Shown: positions 29,296 through 39,024, counted from the stretch's first letter. The stretch is DNA of 64,000 nt from Salipaludibacillus agaradhaerens (GCF_002019735.1 NZ_KV917378.1:3374869-3438868); one strand, 5' to 3'. Notes: generated by a model from the sequence alone, not told the origin. Numbers and translations are program-made.

Positions 29296-31803
29296 TTAGT
29301 GAGCTTGGACAGGCAATATCCCTTTCTTCACAAGGCGAGAGAAATTGAGGGGTGAAACAGGTTGACTAAATAAGTAACCTTGAACAAAATGACATTCCTC
29401 TTGCTTTAAAAACTTCAGCTGGTCGGTTGTTTCTACGCCTTCTGCGACTAAACTAATGCCGAGACCCTTGGCCATTCTTATAAGGGTTGAAATAATAATG
29501 CTGTCTTCCTTTTTTTGTGGAAGGTTAGCGATAAGTGATTTATCAATCTTTAAAGCATCAAGCTGAAATTTTAACAGATGGGTAAGTGACGAATAACCGA
29601 CACCGAAATCATCTAACGAAATTCTAACACCTAATTGTTTCAAAGATTCTAGCCGTGAAAAAATAAGCTCAGAAGATTGGATAAGAGATGTTTCTGTAAT
29701 TTCAATTTCAAACAGATGCGGTGGGATATGATAGTGAGTTAACGCCTGTTTGACTTTCGTAATCAAATCTACTTTTGTGAGATGGAGGGCTGAGATATTA
29801 ACTGAAATAGGAATAAGAGGTAGCCCTTCGGATTCCCATTTTTGCATCTGCCTACAGACGTTCTCTATTACCCAGTCTCCGATATGACAAATGAGATCAC
29901 TCTCTTCAGCTAAAGGGATAAACTCTCCTGGAGACACATGTCCTAATTTGGGATGCTCCCATCTTAATAAGGCTTCACCTCCAGTGAGGAGTTGTGTTTC
30001 TGGAGAAACCTTTGGCTGATACTCAATAAATAATTGGTTAGTTTGTAGTGCGTTACGTAAATCTTTCTCTAAAGAATAGCGGTGTTTCGATTCCGTCGTC
30101 ATCGTTGAACAATACACTTTAAATGTATTTTTACCGCCGTTTTTGGCATGATATAAAGCCGTTTCTGAATTTTTCAAGAGATGCTCGAGATCTTTTCCGT
30201 GTTTTGGGAAAAGAGCAATGCCGATGCTTCCTGTAATATAGAGTTCATAATCTTTGATCTTAAAAACAGGGCGTAAACTTTCGAGGTATTTAGCAGCTTG
30301 ATGTTTAGCTTCTGCAAGTTCACAGCTGGACAAGATCACTGCAAATTCATTCCCACTGATCCTTGAAATATAATAATCAGAATGAGAATGTTCTTTCAGA
30401 CGACTGGCTGTATATTGTAGCAAGTCATCCCCAATTTCATAGCCGAGCATTTCATTAATATGTCTAAAGCGATCCAAGTCAACGTGAAAAATGGCAAAAG
30501 TATCGTTAGCCTGTTGCGCTAGAGTTATTTTCTTTTGAAGTGTTTCTTCAAAATGCAAGCGGTTCGGCAAACCTGTGATATGGTCATGATAAGCGATATG
30601 TAATAGCTTATTTTCCATTTCTTTACGACACGTAATATCTTGAATGATACCATCCAATCGAATAAGTTTGTTATGGGAATCTAATATCGGATAAGCTTTA
30701 AAATGGCCCCATCTCAGTTGGCCAGAAGCATGGTAAAATTGGTAATGAAAGGACGTTTGCTTACCATCTAGCAGGCGGTTAATTGCTGCTGTTACATGGT
30801 CTTTGTCTTTAGGATGAATTGTTTCCTTCCAAAGCTTATTAGGTCCGATTAAGTCTGATAGCTTCCATCCCGTAATCTCTTCAAAATCATTTGAGCAAAA
30901 AATGATTTTTTTGGTCGTCATATCGAGAGACCAAACGATCTCTTCTATTTGATTGTAAAGGTTCTCTGCTTGAATGTTTTTTTCTATAAGCTTATTTTTA
31001 ATAGAATGATACTCTGTCGTGTCTTGAATCACCCCGGTTAAACATGCGCTCAACTGGTCACCTTTCTTAATCGGCTTTCCATGTATTCTAATATAGGCAA
31101 TCGATCCATCGTGTCGTTTTATAGGACAAGAAACCTCTAGAATTCTTCCCTTAAAATATAAATTGTTGATAGATGATTTAAGATGTTTTAGATCTTGTTC
31201 TTTAAGAAGGTACTCATATTGCTCAAGCTCATTCATTGATGTAATCCGTTTCTTAATGCCTAATATTTTAGATACTTGTTTAGAGCAATAGAGTTTTTGT
31301 GTATGGGAATTATAATGCCATATGCCTCCCTTCACTATTTCTTGCAGTTCATTCAGATTATTTTTTATTTTCAGTAATTTAGAGCTATATTGTGTAATAT
31401 CCTCAATATTTTTAGCTATACAAGCAAGCTTTTGAATCCCTTGCTCATTTACATAACTGGTGACGTACAAGATAACATGGATACTTGTCTTCTGTGGTGT
31501 CGTTATAATAGTGGAAATTGAACGACTGTCTTGACCTAACATTAAGGTTTTTATACTGTCAATTGTATTATTAACTAAGCTGCTATCAATAAATTGATAA
31601 AGTGAAAGACCTATGAGATCTTTTTTAGCGCCACCTAGTAACTTTTCAGCAGCCTTGTTTAAGCTAATAAATACGCCATCACTCTTAAGAATAAATGCTG
31701 CCTCAGGGTTTAAATCATAAAAAATCGAATAGTCGTCCTGACCTCTGTAAGTCGAAGTGTTTGTTATGGCCTTTCGGTGTTTATACTGTTTAAATCTCAT
31801 CAT
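29296..31803 (-). CDS. PAS-GGDEF-EAL cyclic-di-GMP phosphodiesterase candidate
   Basis: An 835-residue soluble protein with three PAS domains (about residues 20-130, 145-265 and 285-395), a GGDEF domain (about 400-560) and an EAL domain (about 575-820). The cyclase signature is SGNEF instead of GGDEF (near 480-486), so diguanylate cyclase activity is doubtful. The EAL domain keeps EALLRW, the ETSL segment and DDFGVGYSS, so phosphodiesterase activity is likely, perhaps with GTP regulation by the degenerate GGDEF. The ATG at 31803 has AAGGAG 8 nt upstream; an in-frame ATG at 31821 would place that site inside the gene. Confidence 0.9.
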   Translation of the reverse strand: MMRFKQYKHRKAITNTSTYRGQDDYSIFYDLNPEAAFILKSDGVFISLNKAAEKLLGGAKKDLIGLSLYQFIDSSLVNNTIDSIKTLMLGQDSRSISTIITTPQKTSIHVILYVTSYVNEQGIQKLACIAKNIEDITQYSSKLLKIKNNLNELQEIVKGGIWHYNSHTQKLYCSKQVSKILGIKKRITSMNELEQYEYLLKEQDLKHLKSSINNLYFKGRILEVSCPIKRHDGSIAYIRIHGKPIKKGDQLSACLTGVIQDTTEYHSIKNKLIEKNIQAENLYNQIEEIVWSLDMTTKKIIFCSNDFEEITGWKLSDLIGPNKLWKETIHPKDKDHVTAAINRLLDGKQTSFHYQFYHASGQLRWGHFKAYPILDSHNKLIRLDGIIQDITCRKEMENKLLHIAYHDHITGLPNRLHFEETLQKKITLAQQANDTFAIFHVDLDRFRHINEMLGYEIGDDLLQYTASRLKEHSHSDYYISRISGNEFAVILSSCELAEAKHQAAKYLESLRPVFKIKDYELYITGSIGIALFPKHGKDLEHLLKNSETALYHAKNGGKNTFKVYCSTMTTESKHRYSLEKDLRNALQTNQLFIEYQPKVSPETQLLTGGEALLRWEHPKLGHVSPGEFIPLAEESDLICHIGDWVIENVCRQMQKWESEGLPLIPISVNISALHLTKVDLITKVKQALTHYHIPPHLFEIEITETSLIQSSELIFSRLESLKQLGVRISLDDFGVGYSSLTHLLKFQLDALKIDKSLIANLPQKKEDSIIISTLIRMAKGLGISLVAEGVETTDQLKFLKQEECHFVQGYLFSQPVSPLNFSRLVKKGILPVQAH

Positions 31804-32167
31804 GGCGGTAACTCCTTCCATAAATAAAGCATCTCAACGTATCCTTCATTAGATAGACTCAATGTAAGGGGTTGTTGCGATAATGATACAAAGTTCTTAT
31901 TGCAGCAAATATAAAGTGGTCTACTCAATGGATGGAGAATGACAATGTCAAATTGATCTTTCAATAGCTTTGTTAAACACAAAGGAATAATAGTTTTGCT
32001 GAAAGAAGATGTTTACATGAGATCGAAAGCGTTAATATAAAACATAAGATATCCACATAGTACCATAATGTAAGTTGGATAGAGAACAGACCAAGCTATA
32101 AGTGTAACAAAATAGTAATCTTGTAAAGATTCTTTCATATTATTGAATTAGAAAGGATGTCTCATAA
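31804..32167. other. Divergent intergenic region, 364 bp
   Basis: Promoter space between the GGDEF/EAL gene and the P-type ATPase. No repeat, hairpin or small gene was recognised. Confidence 0.5.
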
Positions 32168-34846
32168 ATGGGTGTGGAAAACAAGTTGGATAGATCATGG
32201 CATAATATAGACCCTGATGATGTTTTGACAAGCTTTGAGACCGATGACATGAATGGATTAACGTCTGACATGGTTAGTGAAAGATTGAACAAATATGGTG
32301 AGAATGCCTTACCTGAAAAGCAATCAGAAAATAGGTTTATTAAATTTTTGAAACATTTTAATGATGTTCTTATTTATGTCTTGTTGGTGGCAGCTTTCGT
32401 TACAGGTTTCCTTGGTCACTATATCGATACTATCGTTATTGTGTTAGTGGCTGTTATTAATGCAGTGATCGGTTATTTTCAAGAAAGCAAGGCTGAAAAA
32501 GCATTAGAAGGTATAAAAAATATGCTCTCTTTAGAAGCAAACGTACTCAGAGATGGTGAAAAACAGATCATTCATGCAGATGAACTTGTGCCAGGAGACA
32601 TTGTCTACTTAAATTCTGGTGATAAAGTACCTGCTGATCTCCGTTTATTATCAGCTAATCAATTAAAAACTGAAGAAGCGGCTTTGACAGGTGAATCAAC
32701 GTCAACAGAAAAAAGCATTGATACATTAGACGAAGAGACAGTTCTAGGTGATCGGTTAAACATGGCATTTTCCGGAACCGCAGTTACCTCAGGTAGTGGA
32801 CATGGTGTTGTGATAGCTACGGGAACACATACTGAAATTGGAAAAATCAATGAGTCAATCAATGAAGTTGAGGAATTGAAAACCCCGCTTATGAAGCAGA
32901 CAGACCGTTTTGGTAAAACAGTCGCTGTTTTTATTCTCGCAGCCTCAGGGCTTATTTACTTGTTTGGTATTTACTTAAGGGATTATGGCGCTGCTGAACT
33001 GCTTCTTTCTATCATTGGATTGGCCGTTGCGGCTATACCTGAAGGTTTGCCAGCCATTATCTCGATTATTCTTGCCCTTGGAGTCCAAACGATGGCGAAT
33101 AGAAAAGCCATTGTGCGGAATTTGCCGTCAGTGGAGACATTAGGAGCTGTATCAGTTATATGTTCAGACAAAACGGGAACCTTAACGAAAAATGAAATGA
33201 CCGTCACGTCTGTCAGTACTATAGAACATGATTACAAGGTAACAGGTACAGGATATGCACCAGAAGGGGAAATTAAACAGCATGATCAAGAAGTGGACGT
33301 GAATGATCATCCTGCGTTAAGAGAGCTATTGATGGTCATGAAAACGTGTAACACAGCTTCTTTAAAACAAGAGGATGGAAGTTGGTATGTGGTAGGTGAG
33401 CCGACAGAAGGATGTTTGTTAACATTAGCTGAAAAGGCAGATAATCATATTCCTAGAGGTGACATATTATCGACGATCCCCTTTGATTCTGACTATAAAT
33501 ATATGGCTGTTTTAACGGAAAATGATGAAGGGAAATATATTTATATTAAAGGGGCTCCTGATCGCCTTTTCCAAATGGCTGAAGCAAGTGATGACAATTT
33601 TGATAGAGATATTTGGGAAGAGAAAGTAAAAGCGCGCACAACAAAGGGAGAAAGGGTACTAAGTGCTGCGTATAAAAAAGTTTCTGATAATGTGACTAAA
33701 ATACATCATGAGGACTTGGACGAGGGCGTTATATTTCTAGGGTTGACAGGTATTATTGATCCGCCTCGTGAAGAAGCGATTAAGGCGATTGAAGAGTGTG
33801 CAAAAGCAGGAATAAACGTGAAAATGATTACAGGAGACCATAAAGATACTGCATTAGCCATTGGCGAAAAAATGGGGATAGGAGATGGTGAGAAGGGTCT
33901 TGAAGGAAAAGAGATAGATGCTATGTCAGACGAAGAATTGTCAGAGGCGATAATGACTTATGATGTGTTTGCACGCACAAGTCCTGATAATAAATTACGT
34001 ATTGTTAAAGCTTTGCAAAACCATGATAAAATTGCGGCCATGACTGGAGATGGGGTTAATGATGCCCCAGCATTAAAGCGAGCTGATATTGGTGTAGCAA
34101 TGGGGATAAAAGGGACAGAGGTGGCTAAGGAATCGTCTCAAATGATTCTTACAGATGATAATTTCGAAACAATCGTCGGTGCAGTAGAAGAAGGGCGTCG
34201 CGTTTATGCAAACTTAAAAAAGACCATTCTATTCATTTTACCGACTAATGGGGCTCAATCTTTTCTCATTATGGCCAGTATCCTTCTCGGCACGATGATG
34301 CCCCTTACACCAATCCAAATATTGTGGGTAAATATGGTCATCGCCATAACAGTATCGTTAGCTCTTGCCTTTGAGCCTGTGGAAGCGGGAGCCATGAGAC
34401 GTCCTCCACGACCGGTTAAAACACCATTGCTGACCTCCTATTACATTTTTCGAATCATTTTCGTTTCCCTGTTAATTGGAGGAGGTACATTACTTTTAAA
34501 TGTAGAATTGCTAAGTCGTGGTATTGATAACAATATGATTAATAGCGTGCTTTTGCACACCATCGTCATGATGCAAATGTTTCATTTGTTTAATTGTAGG
34601 AATGAATTAAGCATTGCTTTTGATAAAAATTTCTTCAAAAATAAAATTGCTTTTCTCGTATCAGGCGTTCTTATCTTGTTACAACTCGCTTTGTTGTATT
34701 TACCATTTATGAATGTGGCATTCGGTACGCAGCCATTGGACATCATCTATTGGATTGTGCCAATTTTAATGGGCATGACAGTATTTGTTATCATTGAAAT
34801 AGAAAAAGCGATTACACGATATCTTCTACAAAGACGAGATGAATGA
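32168..34846 (+). CDS. P2-type cation-transporting ATPase
   Basis: An 892-residue P-type ATPase with ten predicted membrane segments. Key motifs are the phosphorylation site SDKTGTLT (Asp334), the actuator TGES, the hinge MTGDGVNDAPALKRADIGVAMG and the PEGLP turn in M4. It is closest in layout to bacterial SERCA-like pumps. However, the M6 segment (about 720-735, WVNMVIAITVSLALAF) lacks the Asp of the usual Ca2+ site (NLVTDGLPA in YloB). This is the pattern I associate with a subgroup that includes a reported Na+-ATPase of an alkaliphilic Exiguobacterium, so Na+ rather than Ca2+ export is possible. AAAGGATG lies upstream. Confidence 0.9.
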   Translation: MGVENKLDRSWHNIDPDDVLTSFETDDMNGLTSDMVSERLNKYGENALPEKQSENRFIKFLKHFNDVLIYVLLVAAFVTGFLGHYIDTIVIVLVAVINAVIGYFQESKAEKALEGIKNMLSLEANVLRDGEKQIIHADELVPGDIVYLNSGDKVPADLRLLSANQLKTEEAALTGESTSTEKSIDTLDEETVLGDRLNMAFSGTAVTSGSGHGVVIATGTHTEIGKINESINEVEELKTPLMKQTDRFGKTVAVFILAASGLIYLFGIYLRDYGAAELLLSIIGLAVAAIPEGLPAIISIILALGVQTMANRKAIVRNLPSVETLGAVSVICSDKTGTLTKNEMTVTSVSTIEHDYKVTGTGYAPEGEIKQHDQEVDVNDHPALRELLMVMKTCNTASLKQEDGSWYVVGEPTEGCLLTLAEKADNHIPRGDILSTIPFDSDYKYMAVLTENDEGKYIYIKGAPDRLFQMAEASDDNFDRDIWEEKVKARTTKGERVLSAAYKKVSDNVTKIHHEDLDEGVIFLGLTGIIDPPREEAIKAIEECAKAGINVKMITGDHKDTALAIGEKMGIGDGEKGLEGKEIDAMSDEELSEAIMTYDVFARTSPDNKLRIVKALQNHDKIAAMTGDGVNDAPALKRADIGVAMGIKGTEVAKESSQMILTDDNFETIVGAVEEGRRVYANLKKTILFILPTNGAQSFLIMASILLGTMMPLTPIQILWVNMVIAITVSLALAFEPVEAGAMRRPPRPVKTPLLTSYYIFRIIFVSLLIGGGTLLLNVELLSRGIDNNMINSVLLHTIVMMQMFHLFNCRNELSIAFDKNFFKNKIAFLVSGVLILLQLALLYLPFMNVAFGTQPLDIIYWIVPILMGMTVFVIIEIEKAITRYLLQRRDE

Positions 34847-34860
34847 CAAGTTGATTATTA

Positions 34861-34898
34861 GTAAAAAGCCCATTCACTTTAGGGATTGGGCTTTTTAC
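34861..34898. terminator. Bidirectional terminator between convergent genes
   Basis: GTAAAAAGCCCA / TGGGCTTTTTAC, a 12-bp stem with T runs on both strands. It ends the P-type ATPase transcript. It overlaps the last codons of the minus-strand ComK-like gene (stop at 34879), so that gene terminates within its own 3' end. Confidence 0.85.
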
Positions 34899-35370
34899 GT
34901 GATGCCGCAGGCTCATGATGTAGACATGTTTTTTTAGCTGATATGTTTGTATAAGTTTTGTTAATTAACATGTCTCGTAGAGAGGGAGATGTGGAGGGCC
35001 ACACCATTAAGCTTTTGTAGCTTAGCTGACAGGAAAATGGTTTACCTTTATATTTTATCTCTTCGAATTCAGGCTTAATATATTTTTTTATGCCTGGAGA
35101 GATAAATGAGTGATACATATTGACGGCAATAGGCAGTGTTTTTTCCAAGCGAACTTTTTCATAATCAAAAATAATGCCATTTCCCTTTCCTAATAGTTCA
35201 AAGACGCCTCTCATATCGATCGGCCCTCTCATGACAAAAATAATAGGGTTTTGTATTAAATCAAGGATATTCATTTCTTTTAATTCATTTTGCCTTTTTA
35301 CTGGATAAGATGTTAAATAGACGAAATGTAAAGATTGAGGTTTGCCCATCGAATGTAAATATCGTCTCAT
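34879..35370 (-). CDS. Divergent ComK-like protein
   Basis: A 163-residue cytoplasmic protein with AGGAGGG 7 nt upstream of its ATG, so it is a real gene. I read a weak but ordered similarity to ComK. It has an IIFVMRGPIDM strand where ComK has the Pro-Leu-x-Ile turn, a Gly-rich turn about 11 residues later, then TLPIAVNMYHSFISP where ComK has its PI-V/I...FPT strand. Finally FSCQLSYKSL is followed 12 residues later by LRDML, the same spacing as the SY...LR segment of ComK. It is shorter than B. subtilis ComK (192 residues) and lacks its Cys and Arg landmarks, so DNA binding is uncertain. A role in competence or stress regulation is only a hypothesis. Confidence 0.45.
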   Translation of the reverse strand: MRRYLHSMGKPQSLHFVYLTSYPVKRQNELKEMNILDLIQNPIIFVMRGPIDMRGVFELLGKGNGIIFDYEKVRLEKTLPIAVNMYHSFISPGIKKYIKPEFEEIKYKGKPFSCQLSYKSLMVWPSTSPSLRDMLINKTYTNISAKKTCLHHEPAASRKKPNP

Positions 35371-35601
35371 GATGTATCCCTCCTATTCTAATAAATAGTC
35401 ATAATGACCTAATTTAATTTAATAATATTAGTTTATATACTCATTTTTTATATTACTCGATCTATTATATATGAAAAAGAGGTACAAATGTCTAATACCT
35501 TTTTACTTGTTTTGAGGAAATTTATATTAATAAGCACTACTTGAATAGAAATGGTTAGAGGAAAACGTGGAAAATCCTCTATCAAAGGAGGTGAGTTATA
35601 A

Positions 35602-35640
35602 ATGAAAAGATCAATTAAGGATTTTTATAATGTTATGTAG
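35602..35640 (+). CDS. Twelve-codon leader-like ORF with consensus ribosome site
   Basis: AAAGGAGGTGA at 35584-35594 is followed 7 nt later by ATG and codons for MKRSIKDFYNVM, then TAG. CCTCT at about 35577-35581 could pair with the GGAGG and mask it, and AGAGGA/TCCTCT could form a competing hairpin. This may be a regulatory leader peptide, a degraded gene start or chance; no downstream reading frame continues it. Confidence 0.3.
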   Translation: MKRSIKDFYNVM

Positions 35641-36030
35641 CGGTTGGTGTTTTTAAGTGGACGAAGTGACCGTTGTATATATTCGTCTTAAAGGTTAATG
35701 AGAGTTTTTAAAACGTTAGAACAAAGAGGGGGAAACAAGAAGATTTGACTTACGACTCTCTTATATAAGAAAGAGAAAAAAGCTGTTACTTGATATATAA
35801 ATATATGTTAAATATAACATACTTTAGTCCCTATTATTTGTGAGGTAATCGTGATAAGTTGAAGAGAAATTTACCATACTGACTTGAATTATGTTTAAAG
35901 ATAAGGCCTTCTAAGTAGCTAGCTGTCCCTTTGAAACCCTCTATAAATAGACAAAAAAGTTAGAAAAAATTGATTAAACCGCATATTGTTTGGTACTATT
36001 AAACATAATCTCACGGGATTCTTTGTTGTG

Positions 36031-36072
36031 AGTGGGACAGTTTATGTCAAAGATGACACAAATTGTCCCACT
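36031..36072. repeat. 19-bp hairpin upstream of ppc
   Basis: AGTGGGACAGTTTATGTCA pairs with TGACACAAATTGTCCCACT over 19 positions (two wobble positions) around the loop AAGA. No T tract follows on either strand, so an operator or RNA structure is as likely as a terminator. Confidence 0.7.
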
Positions 36073-36218
36073 TACAATGACATTAAGTGCGGGATTTTTA
36101 ACTTGAAGGATTTTCTGACATTATAACAGGAAAGCTAAAGGTGCGAGTCTTACAAAGTTATACGGCAGCCACATTCAATTGCACTTCTCAGCATGCATTG
36201 TGTCATGCGCTTACAAAA

Positions 36219-36249
36219 TCACTTACTAATCTAAGTAAGTGAGGTTTTT
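36219..36249 (+). promoter_or_regulatory. Terminator-like attenuator hairpin in the ppc leader
   Basis: TCACTTACT / AGTAAGTGA (9-bp stem, 6-nt loop) is followed by GGTTTTTA and, 5 nt later, by the ppc ribosome site AGGAGG. Its placement directly before the gene, rather than after one, suggests transcription attenuation. A smaller hairpin GCATG / CATGC lies at 36191-36208. No known riboswitch or T-box sequence was recognised. Confidence 0.5.
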
Positions 36250-36267
36250 ATACAGGAGGATGATAAA

Positions 36268-39024
36268 ATGGTTGACAGAAAAGACCCAAACGCTCGTTTA
36301 AGAAATGATGTAAAAAAGCTTGGCAACATTTTAGGACAGGTTTTAACTAATCATGGAGGAGAAGAGCTTTTCCAAGCTGTTGAGGAAATCCGAGAGATGG
36401 CAAAAGGTTTACGTGAAGAGTTTAATCAATCACAATATGAAGGGTTAAAAGAGAAAATTAATGGGTTGCAATCTCCAGCGAGACAAGATGTGATTCGAGC
36501 CTTCTCAACTTACTTTCATCTCGTTAATATTGCAGAACAAAACCATCGTATTCGACGTTCACGACAGTATCGCATGCATGAAGATGGTACAATACAGCCC
36601 ATTTCAATTGAAAGTGCTGTAAAAACGTTAAAAGATGACAATCATACGCCAGAAGTCATTCAACAAATTTTAGATGATTTGTCCATAGAGCTCATTATGA
36701 CTGCTCATCCTACAGAAGCTTCTAAGAGAACGGTATTGGAAATTCAAAAGCGAATCTCACAGATCTTACAAGAATTAGACAGCCCACTCCCAACTCGTAA
36801 AGAACGAGATGACTTAGAAGAAAGTCTTGTCAATGAAGTAACGGCTTTATGGCAGACCGATGAATTGCGGCACAGAAAACCATCTGTTATTGGCGAGGTA
36901 AAAAATGGCCTTTACTATTTTGATCAAACACTGTTTGATGTATTACCTGCGATTCATACAGAATTAGAAGATCAACTGGATGACTATTTTCCTGGTAACC
37001 AGTGGCGTGTCCCGAATTTTCTCTTTTTCGGTTCTTGGATTGGGGGGGACAGGGATGGCAATCCATTTGTAACCCCTGAAGTAACGTGGGAAACGTTAAA
37101 GCTTCAGCGAGAATTAGCTTTAAAAAAATATGAGGAAGCATTAATTGATCTTATGAGACGCTTCAGTCATTCCTCAGCACGTGTAAAAATTGACGAAACG
37201 TTAATCTCAACAGTGGAGAAAGAAGAGAAGACCTATTTGAAGAAAACGGAAACTTGGCCGATTAAGTCTGAAATATACCGTCGTAAATTTGCTATTATAC
37301 TAAAGCGACTTCGTCAAGTAGGTCATTCCAAAAATGGCTATTCCGAAGCGGAAGATTTGCTAGCAGATTTACAACTTATCGAAAAAAGTGCCCTAAGCCA
37401 CCAGCAACAAGGTCATAAGCTGAAAAAGTTGGCTAAGTTAATTAGACAAGTAGAATTATTCGGCTTTCATCTTGCCACATTAGATGTGAGAAACCATAGC
37501 GGTGAACACGAAGTAGCTATTGCGGAAATGCTTAAAGTTGTTAAGATATGCGATAACTATGCTTCTCTTTCCGAAGATGAGAAGTTGTCAATATTGCAAC
37601 AAGTATTAGAAGATCCTCGGCCGCTCATGCTGTTAAATGAAGATTATTCAGAGGAAACACAAGAAATCTTTAAAGTTTTCAAACTCATTAAAGAAGCGCA
37701 TGAGGAATTTGGTCACCGAGCAATAGAAGTCTATCTCGTTAGTATGACGAAATCTTCAAGTGACTTGCTTGAAGTGCTTGTTCTTGCAAAAGAAGCAGGA
37801 ATTTATAAGCTTCATGCCGATGGGACGGTGGAGAGTAACATCACTGTGGCACCACTTTTAGAAACGATTGATGATCTCATTGCTGGTCCGAAAATAATGA
37901 AACGATTATTTAATATGGATGTTTATCGCCATCACATCCGTGAACGAGGAGATCATCAAGAAATCATGCTTGGCTACTCCGATGGGAGTAAAGATGGCGG
38001 AACGTTAACAGCTAATTGGAAATTATTTAAAGCTCAACAGGAAATTCATGATATGGCGCGGGAATTTGATATCGGTCTAAAGTTTTTCCATGGTCGAGGC
38101 GGGTCCTTAGGCCGTGGTGGCGGACCATTGAACAGAAGTATTGTGTCCCAGCCAGCAGAAACATTAGGAGACGGTGTAAAAATAACGGAGCAAGGAGAAG
38201 TTCTATCCTCCCGTTATTTATTAGGGGATATCGCTTTCCGTAATCTTGAGCAAGCAGCGTCAGCATTAATTTCCTCATCGTCAAAAGTTCATACTGAGAC
38301 GGTTAAAGTAACAGGATTAAAGAAAGAATGGGAAGAAGCAATGGAAATTATTTCAGAACATTCCCTAAAAAAATATCAAGAGCTTGTATTTAATGATAAA
38401 GATTTCTTAACCTATTTTAAACAGACAACACCTTTAAATGAACTGAGAGAACTCAATATCGGTTCACGACCGATGGCGCGGAAAAATAGTGATAAATTCG
38501 AGAACTTAAGAGCGATTCCGTGGGTATTTGCATGGACGCAGTGCCGACAAAATATTCCTGCATGGTATGCTTCTGGTACTGGTTTAGTAGCATATGCTGC
38601 TAAAAGTGAGGATCACCTTAACGTCTTACAAAAAATGTACGCTGAATGGCCATTTTTCCATTCCACAATTAATAATCTTCAGATGGCGCTTATGAAAGCT
38701 GATTTACAAACGGCAGAGGAATACGTTGGATTAGTAGAAGATAAAGCGATCGGTGAACGTATTTTTAATGATATTAAGGATGAGTATCATCGTACAAGAG
38801 ACATCCTATTGAAAATATCCCAAAATGTTGATTTACTGGGGCATACACCAACGATTCAAGAATCTGTGTATCGACGTAACCCTTATGTGGATCCGTTGAG
38901 CTATTTACAAGTGGATCTGATTAAAAAGATGAGAGATTCGAACGGGCAAAAATCAGATGAATTACTGACAGAAGTACTGCTCACCATTAGTGGTGTTGCT
39001 GCTGGACTCATGAATACAGGTTGA
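36268..39024 (+). CDS. ppc: Phosphoenolpyruvate carboxylase
   Basis: A 918-residue PEP carboxylase forming oxaloacetate from PEP and bicarbonate, an anaplerotic reaction. The catalytic His147 lies in LIMTAHPTEASKRT. The second signature, FHGRGGSLGRGGGP, starts near residue 606. The length is normal and the C-terminus ends NTG as usual for the family. The start has AGGAGG at normal spacing. B. subtilis uses pyruvate carboxylase instead and lacks ppc; alkaliphilic relatives often carry it. A terminator-like hairpin in the leader suggests regulated read-through. Confidence 0.97.
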   Translation: MVDRKDPNARLRNDVKKLGNILGQVLTNHGGEELFQAVEEIREMAKGLREEFNQSQYEGLKEKINGLQSPARQDVIRAFSTYFHLVNIAEQNHRIRRSRQYRMHEDGTIQPISIESAVKTLKDDNHTPEVIQQILDDLSIELIMTAHPTEASKRTVLEIQKRISQILQELDSPLPTRKERDDLEESLVNEVTALWQTDELRHRKPSVIGEVKNGLYYFDQTLFDVLPAIHTELEDQLDDYFPGNQWRVPNFLFFGSWIGGDRDGNPFVTPEVTWETLKLQRELALKKYEEALIDLMRRFSHSSARVKIDETLISTVEKEEKTYLKKTETWPIKSEIYRRKFAIILKRLRQVGHSKNGYSEAEDLLADLQLIEKSALSHQQQGHKLKKLAKLIRQVELFGFHLATLDVRNHSGEHEVAIAEMLKVVKICDNYASLSEDEKLSILQQVLEDPRPLMLLNEDYSEETQEIFKVFKLIKEAHEEFGHRAIEVYLVSMTKSSSDLLEVLVLAKEAGIYKLHADGTVESNITVAPLLETIDDLIAGPKIMKRLFNMDVYRHHIRERGDHQEIMLGYSDGSKDGGTLTANWKLFKAQQEIHDMAREFDIGLKFFHGRGGSLGRGGGPLNRSIVSQPAETLGDGVKITEQGEVLSSRYLLGDIAFRNLEQAASALISSSSKVHTETVKVTGLKKEWEEAMEIISEHSLKKYQELVFNDKDFLTYFKQTTPLNELRELNIGSRPMARKNSDKFENLRAIPWVFAWTQCRQNIPAWYASGTGLVAYAAKSEDHLNVLQKMYAEWPFFHSTINNLQMALMKADLQTAEEYVGLVEDKAIGERIFNDIKDEYHRTRDILLKISQNVDLLGHTPTIQESVYRRNPYVDPLSYLQVDLIKKMRDSNGQKSDELLTEVLLTISGVAAGLMNTG

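Larger units (their letters stand above)
35371..36267. other. Long intergenic region upstream of ppc, 897 bp
   Basis: Contains a 12-codon leader-like ORF behind an ideal ribosome site (35602-35640), a 19-bp hairpin (36031-36072) and a terminator-like hairpin just before the ppc ribosome site (36219-36249). No ordinary gene is seen. Confidence 0.6.
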
